Positions 12,928-16,759 of a stretch of DNA of 16,759 nucleotides are shown one piece after another. This stretch comes from Natrialbaceae archaeon B1-Br10_E2g27 (lineage in GTDB: Archaea > Halobacteriota > Halobacteria > Halobacteriales > Natrialbaceae), in the NCBI GenBank assembly GCA_001563885.1, contig LKMM01000019.1:1-16759 (forward strand). Reading direction: 5' to 3'. How positions within the stretch are numbered: position 1 is the first letter of the stretch; every line of letters starts with the position of its first letter. The notes under the pieces are model-generated. The model saw only the letters and a list, made by a program, of their open reading frames with translations. It was not told the origin of the DNA and searched no databases. The translations under genes and the position numbers were made by a program.

Positions 12928-13148
12928 CGACGCCCACGCTCGCGAAAGCCCTCGGTTAGCTCCTGGCGACTCGATTCGACGGCATCACGAAACCCATCGA
13001 CATCGCTCATCTCGCCGAACCCCTTCAGGATATCCCGGTCGCTTTCGGTAAGTCGAAGAATCGTATCGGTGAAACTCTCATCCTCTCGTTTGTGTGCTTT
13101 GAGACGATCGTACGCCTCGTCGGTGATCGTGAGGCTTTTCGTCCCCAT
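12924..13148 (-). CDS. vapB: VapB-type antitoxin (COG1753-like)
   Basis: This 74-aa protein begins 'MGTKSLTITDEAYDRLKAHKREDESFTDTILRL', the ribbon-helix-helix-like DNA-binding pattern of archaeal VapB antitoxins: strand 'SLTITDEAY', helix, then 'SFTDTILRL'. The C-terminal half ('DILKGFGEMSDVDGFRDAVES...') is the flexible toxin-neutralising tail. The length is normal and nothing is missing. Its stop overlaps the vapC start (ATGA), the usual arrangement for this module. It probably represses its own promoter; an imperfect palindrome lies between the TATA box and the start codon. With the toxin apparently disabled, the antitoxin may persist as a regulator of the downstream DUF2240 gene or as protection against a related toxin elsewhere. 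Confidence 0.88.
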   Translation of the reverse strand: MGTKSLTITDEAYDRLKAHKREDESFTDTILRLTESDRDILKGFGEMSDVDGFRDAVESSRQELTEGFRERGRR

Positions 13149-13156
13149 GCATGTGG

Positions 13157-13181
13157 GTGTACGTCTACGTCCACTTATACA
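13157..13181 (-). promoter_or_regulatory. vapB promoter with candidate autoregulatory operator
   Basis: The minus strand has a TATA box (GTATAAG, within 13174-13180) about 28 bp before the vapB ATG. Immediately downstream, at 13157-13174, is the imperfect inverted repeat GTGGACGT-AG-ACGTACAC (7 of 8 pairs), between the TATA box and the expected transcription start. This is where a VapB repressor would bind. Confidence 0.5.
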
Positions 13182-13211
13182 ACGCGGTGGAGAGAAGGCC
13201 GTCCGAGAGTA

Positions 13212-13844
13212 TCAGTCGGAGGCTTGCCCGCCGTTGCGGTTGGCTCGAGAGGGTGGCGGGAACTCACTCGGGGTCGACGTGGGTGGCTCGGGCAGCACAC
13301 AGCGGTCGGGTTCGTGGTTGACGTGGCGATACTGGTCGGGTGCGTTCGCCAGCGGATGGGCGGGGTTGTAGTCGCTGTCGATGCGGGCGGCCCGGACCTC
13401 CCCAAAGCCGTTCAGTCGGGCCTGGATGCCACGCCAGTGATAGCCGGTTTTCGGCGGGATCGAGATCGGACGCGGCGAGGTGCCGTCTGGATAGCTTCTC
13501 GCGAGGATGGTGTTGTTGACGTTGCTCGCGAGTGCGTCGTGGTCGATGAGGACGCCGACGCTTGCGTCTTTTGGCGCACGCGCGGCTAAGACGTCAAGGC
13601 CCAGATGAAGCGCCCGATACTCGGCGACGTTGTTGTTCGGCGGTGTATCCGGTGTCGCGATGCGTGCGACACGGGTACCGTCGCGCGTTTCGATGACAGC
13701 GCCCAGCCCACCGCCTGCCTCCCGGAACGAGCCATCGGTTGCGACATAAAAGTCACGATGGTGGGTCCGCGGGGGGTGGGCGATGTGAGGCGTGGGCGAC
13801 TCGTCGAATAAGTCCCGCAGTGCAGACCGGCCGTGAGCGGCCAT
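13212..13844 (-). CDS. RNase HI-like protein
   Basis: This 210-aa protein carries a ribonuclease H domain at residues ~31-175. It shows 'FYVATDGSF' (Asp37), 'NNNVAEYRALHLGL' (Glu75) and 'VGVLIDHDALA' (Asp101 or Asp103), corresponding to the first three catalytic acids. The last conserved position, usually 'NxxAD.LA', reads 'NPAHPLAN' (His163), so the fourth acid is replaced. Family enzymes cut RNA in RNA:DNA hybrids with Mg2+. E. coli RNase HI tolerates some changes at the equivalent Asp134, so activity is possible. The N-terminal 30 residues and the Pro/Ser-rich C-terminal 30 residues are extra. The frame is open to 14012, but a TATA box 26 bp before the ATG at 13844 decides the start. It is divergent from the ABC lipoprotein gene. 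Confidence 0.85.
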   Translation of the reverse strand: MAAHGRSALRDLFDESPTPHIAHPPRTHHRDFYVATDGSFREAGGGLGAVIETRDGTRVARIATPDTPPNNNVAEYRALHLGLDVLAARAPKDASVGVLIDHDALASNVNNTILARSYPDGTSPRPISIPPKTGYHWRGIQARLNGFGEVRAARIDSDYNPAHPLANAPDQYRHVNHEPDRCVLPEPPTSTPSEFPPPSRANRNGGQASD

Positions 13845-13862
13845 ACCATGAAGAAGTTGGTC

Positions 13863-13872
13863 GAACAATATA
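13863..13872 (-). promoter_or_regulatory. RNase H promoter overlapping a GAACAATATA element
   Basis: On the minus strand the TATA box (GTTTATATTG, 13866-13875) is centred 26 bp before the ATG at 13844. It overlaps the element GAACAATATA, which occurs again inverted at 13922-13931 and, as GAACAATA, at 14007-14014. Confidence 0.5.
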
Positions 13873-13921
13873 AACTTGTGCCAGAAAGATACGGTCTGAT
13901 CTTGCCCGTAGAACAGACGTG

Positions 13922-13931
13922 TATATTGTTC
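13922..13931. repeat. Inverted copy of GAACAATATA in the divergent intergenic region
   Basis: TATATTGTTC is the exact reverse complement of the element at 13863-13872. The flanks also agree: GGT before and AC after the element in both copies, with one base offset. The copies are separated by 49 bp. Confidence 0.55.
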
Positions 13932-13989
13932 ACCATATCTGGCATAAAACGGACACTTCTTTCGTTCGACGCTGGATCCGACCAACATG

Positions 13990-13997
13990 TATAAATA
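13990..13997 (+). promoter_or_regulatory. TATA box of the ABC lipoprotein gene
   Basis: TATAAATA is a near-consensus archaeal TATA box centred 27 bp before the ATG at 14021, indicating a leaderless or near-leaderless transcript. A GAACAATA element (14007-14014) lies between it and the start codon. Confidence 0.65.
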
Positions 13998-14020
13998 ACG
14001 CCGTGCGAACAATAGCTAGC

Positions 14021-15628
14021 ATGCAGGGTGCTGACAATGCGAGTGCAGACCGGCGGACGGTTCTCAAACTCACCGGTGTTGCTGGGGCCACGGCGACACT
14101 CGGATCGCTTGCGGGGTGTCTCGGTGAAGGCGAAGACGGAAATGGAGACGAGATCGATCTGGATTCGCTGACGATAACCCAGGGTGAGTTTCCGGACGTC
14201 GAGGATCCAAACGACCACATCACCGGCCCGTATTTCAACGTGTACGATCACGTCTACGAGCCGTTGTTCGAGGTAACTCCCGGCGAAGAGCCCTCACCGG
14301 GAGTCGTCACGGAGTGGGACCATACTGGCGATGGCTCGGTCGAACTCGAGATTCGTGACGACGTTGTTTTCCACCAGGGCCAACAGCTGGTCGCCGAGGA
14401 TATTGCGTTTACGCTCGACCGACAGATCGACCCTGACGTCCCGCCAGTCTCGGATCAGGTCGCCGGACTCGGATCGCTCGAGGGAGCCGAGGCGATCGAT
14501 GAGACGACACTCGAGCTCTCTTACAGCGGTGCGCCACAGCTTGCTGAGTTCGAGTTCGGCAACTATCTCCGGGCGGTCAGCCAGGAGTGGTTCGAGTCTG
14601 ACGCACCGGTAAGCGACGGGGTCATCTCCGGGGACGATGCCGATGCGTTCAACGGAACAGGACCGTTCCAGGTCGTCGACTACGATCCGGCACAGAACCG
14701 GATCGTAATGGAGCCCTTCGAGGACTACTGGGGTGAGGTGCCGGAGCTCGAGGAGGTCACCTTCGAGGGCGAGACCTCCGATTCCGGGCGCGTGAGTTCG
14801 TTGTTGGCCGACGAGACGAACCTGATCGACAACGTCCTCCCCGACGATGTCGGCGAGGTCGAGTCCGACCCCGATTCGGCGATCGAACAGGTAACCTCGT
14901 TCCGAAATATCTTCCTGGCGATGAAAAACGAAGTCGAACCGTTCGACAGCCAGGAGTTCAGACAGGCGATGAACTACGCAGTCGACAACGAGGATATTAT
15001 CGACGGGGTTTTGAGTGGCTTTGGCCACCCGATGAGCCAGCCAACCCCGCCGGGAGTTAACGGCTACAACCCCGATCTCGAGCCCTACGAACAGGACCTA
15101 GACGAGGCAGAGCGTCTCGTCGAAGACGCCGGCTACACCGAAGACGACCCCGCCGAAATCACGCTTACGGCACCCGAAGGTCGGTATCTCAACGACGCAG
15201 ATATCGGCCGGCGAGCAGCCGACCAGATCGACCAGCTTCCAAACGTCGACTGTGAGGTCGATATCGTTCCGTTCGACGTCGTCTCCGATGCGAACTCCGC
15301 CGGCCCGGACGACGAAGAGATTCCGTTTTTCCTCATCGGCTGGGGCGTTATCACCGGCGACGCCGATTACGGCATGTTTGGCTTCTTCCACGACGACGGC
15401 GGCGTCCAGAGTTTCCGGGACGACGAACTCCAAAGCGAACTCGAGGCGACACAGGTCGAAGAAGATCCCGACACCAGAGAGGCAATGCTTCAGGAGGTAA
15501 ACGAGATGGCCCGCGAGAAAGCACCGTGGGTGTTCTTACACCAACAAGAGAGTATCTACGGCATCGACGAGGCCCTCGAGTGGGAGCCCAGAGAAGACGA
15601 GAGCGTCTTCGTCTGGGAGATCAGTTGA
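14021..15628 (+). CDS. ABC transporter substrate-binding lipoprotein, peptide/nickel family (SBP_bac_5)
   Basis: This 535-aa protein is exported by the Tat route and anchored as a lipoprotein. Residues 10-33 have 'DRRTVLKLTG' (twin arginine), a hydrophobic core and the lipobox 'LAGC' (Cys33), then an acidic linker. The mature part fits family-5 binding proteins: 'YDHVYEPLFEVTPGEEPSPGVVTEW', 'VFHQGQQLVAEDIAFTLDR', 'GTGPFQVVDYDPAQNRIVMEPFEDYWG' and 'FRQAMNYAVDNEDIIDGVLSG'. It captures a peptide, oligosaccharide or nickel complex outside the membrane and hands it to the permeases encoded next. The ligand cannot be told from sequence. The ATG at 14021 is chosen over 13919 because the Tat signal starts there and a TATA box lies 27 bp upstream. 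The protein is strongly acidic, as usual for haloarchaeal exported proteins. Confidence 0.93.
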   Translation: MQGADNASADRRTVLKLTGVAGATATLGSLAGCLGEGEDGNGDEIDLDSLTITQGEFPDVEDPNDHITGPYFNVYDHVYEPLFEVTPGEEPSPGVVTEWDHTGDGSVELEIRDDVVFHQGQQLVAEDIAFTLDRQIDPDVPPVSDQVAGLGSLEGAEAIDETTLELSYSGAPQLAEFEFGNYLRAVSQEWFESDAPVSDGVISGDDADAFNGTGPFQVVDYDPAQNRIVMEPFEDYWGEVPELEEVTFEGETSDSGRVSSLLADETNLIDNVLPDDVGEVESDPDSAIEQVTSFRNIFLAMKNEVEPFDSQEFRQAMNYAVDNEDIIDGVLSGFGHPMSQPTPPGVNGYNPDLEPYEQDLDEAERLVEDAGYTEDDPAEITLTAPEGRYLNDADIGRRAADQIDQLPNVDCEVDIVPFDVVSDANSAGPDDEEIPFFLIGWGVITGDADYGMFGFFHDDGGVQSFRDDELQSELEATQVEEDPDTREAMLQEVNEMAREKAPWVFLHQQESIYGIDEALEWEPREDESVFVWEIS

Positions 15629-15705
15629 GCGTCCTTCGCTCTCGGTCTGGGGTCGAATCAACGGCAACTATAGCGTCTATGTACAAACGGAAGTAATCAC
15701 AACGA

Positions 15706-16695
15706 ATGTCTTTCACGCGGTTTCTACTCAGGCGGGCGTTTCAGGGCATCTTCGTGGTCTGGGCGGTCGTGACGATCATGTTTGGGTTGCGTGCGCTCTC
15801 GCCGGGTGATCCGGTGAACCTGATCGCTGGACAGGTTCCCGACCAGAGCACGCGCGATCAGATTCGCCAGGATCTCGGGCTCGACCAGCCGATGTACGTC
15901 CAGTATGTCGAGTATCTCGGTGAGTTACTGCAGGGAAGTCTGGGGTATTCGTACAATCAACAGCGATCGGTCAACGATATCGTGGCCCAACACTTCGCGG
16001 CGACGGTCGAACTCGCGGTTGCGGCGACGATCGTTGCGATCGTGATTGCGATCCCACTCGGCGTCGTCAGCGCGACGCGGCGGAATCAACCGGCGGATTA
16101 CGGCGCGACGCTTGGGTCACTCGTCGGGATCAGTACACCGAATTTCTGGCTTGGGCTCATGTTGATCTTGTTGTTGGCCGAAGCGGCCGGACTCTTTCCA
16201 ACGTCGGGGCGGGGGGTTGCGCTTCACGATGGGGTGTTGACGCTGATCACGACGGGCCATGCCGGGGAGTTGTTGACGTGGTTTAGCCACATCATCCTGC
16301 CGGCGATCACGCTGGGTACGTACTTTACGGCGCTGATAACCAGACTAACCCGAAGCGGGATGATCGACGAACTCGGCAAACCCTACGTCACGGTCACCGA
16401 AGCCAAGGGGCTGCCGTCGGTGTTAATCCGGTACAAACACGTCCTGCGAAATACGTTAATACCGATCGTTACTGTCCTCGGGTTACAACTCGGGACGTTA
16501 CTCGGTGGTGCGGTCATCACCGAGGAGGTGTTCAACTGGCCCGGCCTGGGTCGGATGTTCATCGAGTCGCTTCGCAACGGCGACTGGCCGGTCGTCCAGG
16601 GGATCGTGCTGTTTATCGCGATTGCGTTTATCGTGATCAATATCCTCGTCGATGCACTTTATGCGCGGCTGGATCCCCGGGTGATCGATAAATGA
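15706..16695 (+). CDS. ABC transporter permease, DppB/OppB family
   Basis: This 329-aa inner-membrane permease belongs to the peptide/nickel importer family. It begins 'MSFTRFLLRRAFQGIFVVWAVVTIMFGLRALSPGDP', the standard DppB N-terminus with TM1 and the 'PGDP' motif (33-36). Further helices lie at ~100-122, ~136-160, ~195-213, ~250-272 and ~296-317. The EAA loop that contacts the ATPase is 'EAKGLPSVLIRYKHVLRN' (232-249). The C-terminus 'LYARLDPRVID' is typical. The gene is 77 bp after the lipoprotein gene and its stop overlaps the next start by 4 nt (ATGA). It probably belongs to the same operon, although an A/T-rich stretch near 15677-15686 could be an extra promoter. Confidence 0.94.
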   Translation: MSFTRFLLRRAFQGIFVVWAVVTIMFGLRALSPGDPVNLIAGQVPDQSTRDQIRQDLGLDQPMYVQYVEYLGELLQGSLGYSYNQQRSVNDIVAQHFAATVELAVAATIVAIVIAIPLGVVSATRRNQPADYGATLGSLVGISTPNFWLGLMLILLLAEAAGLFPTSGRGVALHDGVLTLITTGHAGELLTWFSHIILPAITLGTYFTALITRLTRSGMIDELGKPYVTVTEAKGLPSVLIRYKHVLRNTLIPIVTVLGLQLGTLLGGAVITEEVFNWPGLGRMFIESLRNGDWPVVQGIVLFIAIAFIVINILVDALYARLDPRVIDK

Positions 16696-16759
16696 TCTCC
16701 GATCGAATCAAATCGAGCTTGAAATCCGAGTTCCGAAACAGTCTGATGGCAAAATGTGG
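16692..16759 (+). CDS. ABC transporter permease, probable DppC/OppC family (3' truncated by window edge)
   Basis: Only the first 22 codons are present: an ATG overlapping the DppB-like stop codon (ATGA), then an Arg/Lys/Ser-rich amphipathic N-terminus ('MISDRIKSSLKSEF...') as found before TM1 in DppC-type permeases. The assignment rests mainly on gene order, since DppC normally follows DppB in these operons. The ATP-binding subunits would be expected beyond the window. Confidence 0.65.
   Translation, partial: MISDRIKSSLKSEFRNSLMAKC

Noticed and set aside
13845..14012. 56-residue N-terminal extension of the RNase H protein
   Set aside because: It would place the TATA box and the divergent promoter inside the coding region; the aromatic-rich translation does not resemble the family.
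1..16759. CRISPR arrays, insertion sequences, rRNA or tRNA genes
   Set aside because: No regular direct repeats, transposase-like proteins, or RNA-gene signatures were found on reading either strand.

Overview
The window is chromosomal DNA of a haloarchaeon. The GC content is high, the proteins are acidic (Asp/Glu-rich), and several genes have a TATA-like element about 26-28 bp before the start codon with little or no leader. The substrate-binding lipoprotein has a twin-arginine signal. A methenyl-H4MPT cyclohydrolase, a COG1325 RNA-binding protein and a DUF2240 protein are all archaeal families. The genus cannot be fixed from sequence alone; the order Natrialbales or a relative is a guess. 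No rRNA, tRNA, CRISPR array or insertion sequence was seen, and no stretch longer than 300 bases lacks a gene.

Layout. 1-4358 is mostly housekeeping: the 3' end of a GTPBP1-like translational GTPase, mch followed by a small winged-helix-like protein, a CopZ-type metallochaperone divergent from a tiny SH3-like protein, a COG1325 RNA-binding protein convergent with pyrF, and a small zinc-ribbon protein. 4429-10059 is the most coherent block: a glyoxalase-like VOC enzyme divergent from methylglyoxal synthase (mgsA), then two Kef-like CPA2 antiporters with C-terminal RCK domains, then class II fructose-bisphosphate aldolase (fba) on the other strand. 10146-12141 holds an SDR oxidoreductase, a HAD phosphatase and a haloarchaeal hypothetical. 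12206-13148 is a vapB-vapC-DUF2240 operon whose VapC looks internally deleted. 13212-13844 is an RNase HI-like gene. 14021 to the right edge starts a peptide/nickel-type ABC importer operon (Tat lipoprotein, DppB-like permease, start of a DppC-like permease).

How they may work together. Fba interconverts fructose 1,6-bisphosphate with DHAP and G3P. MgsA turns DHAP into methylglyoxal, the VOC enzyme could detoxify it, and in bacteria Kef antiporters protect cells from exactly this electrophile by acidifying the cytoplasm. The neighbourhood therefore suggests an archaeal version of the methylglyoxal production, detoxification and K+/H+ protection circuit. That is inference from gene content and needs experiment. 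The second item of interest is the toxin-antitoxin operon, which keeps its antitoxin, reading frame, translational coupling and a candidate operator while the toxin has lost about a third of its PIN domain.
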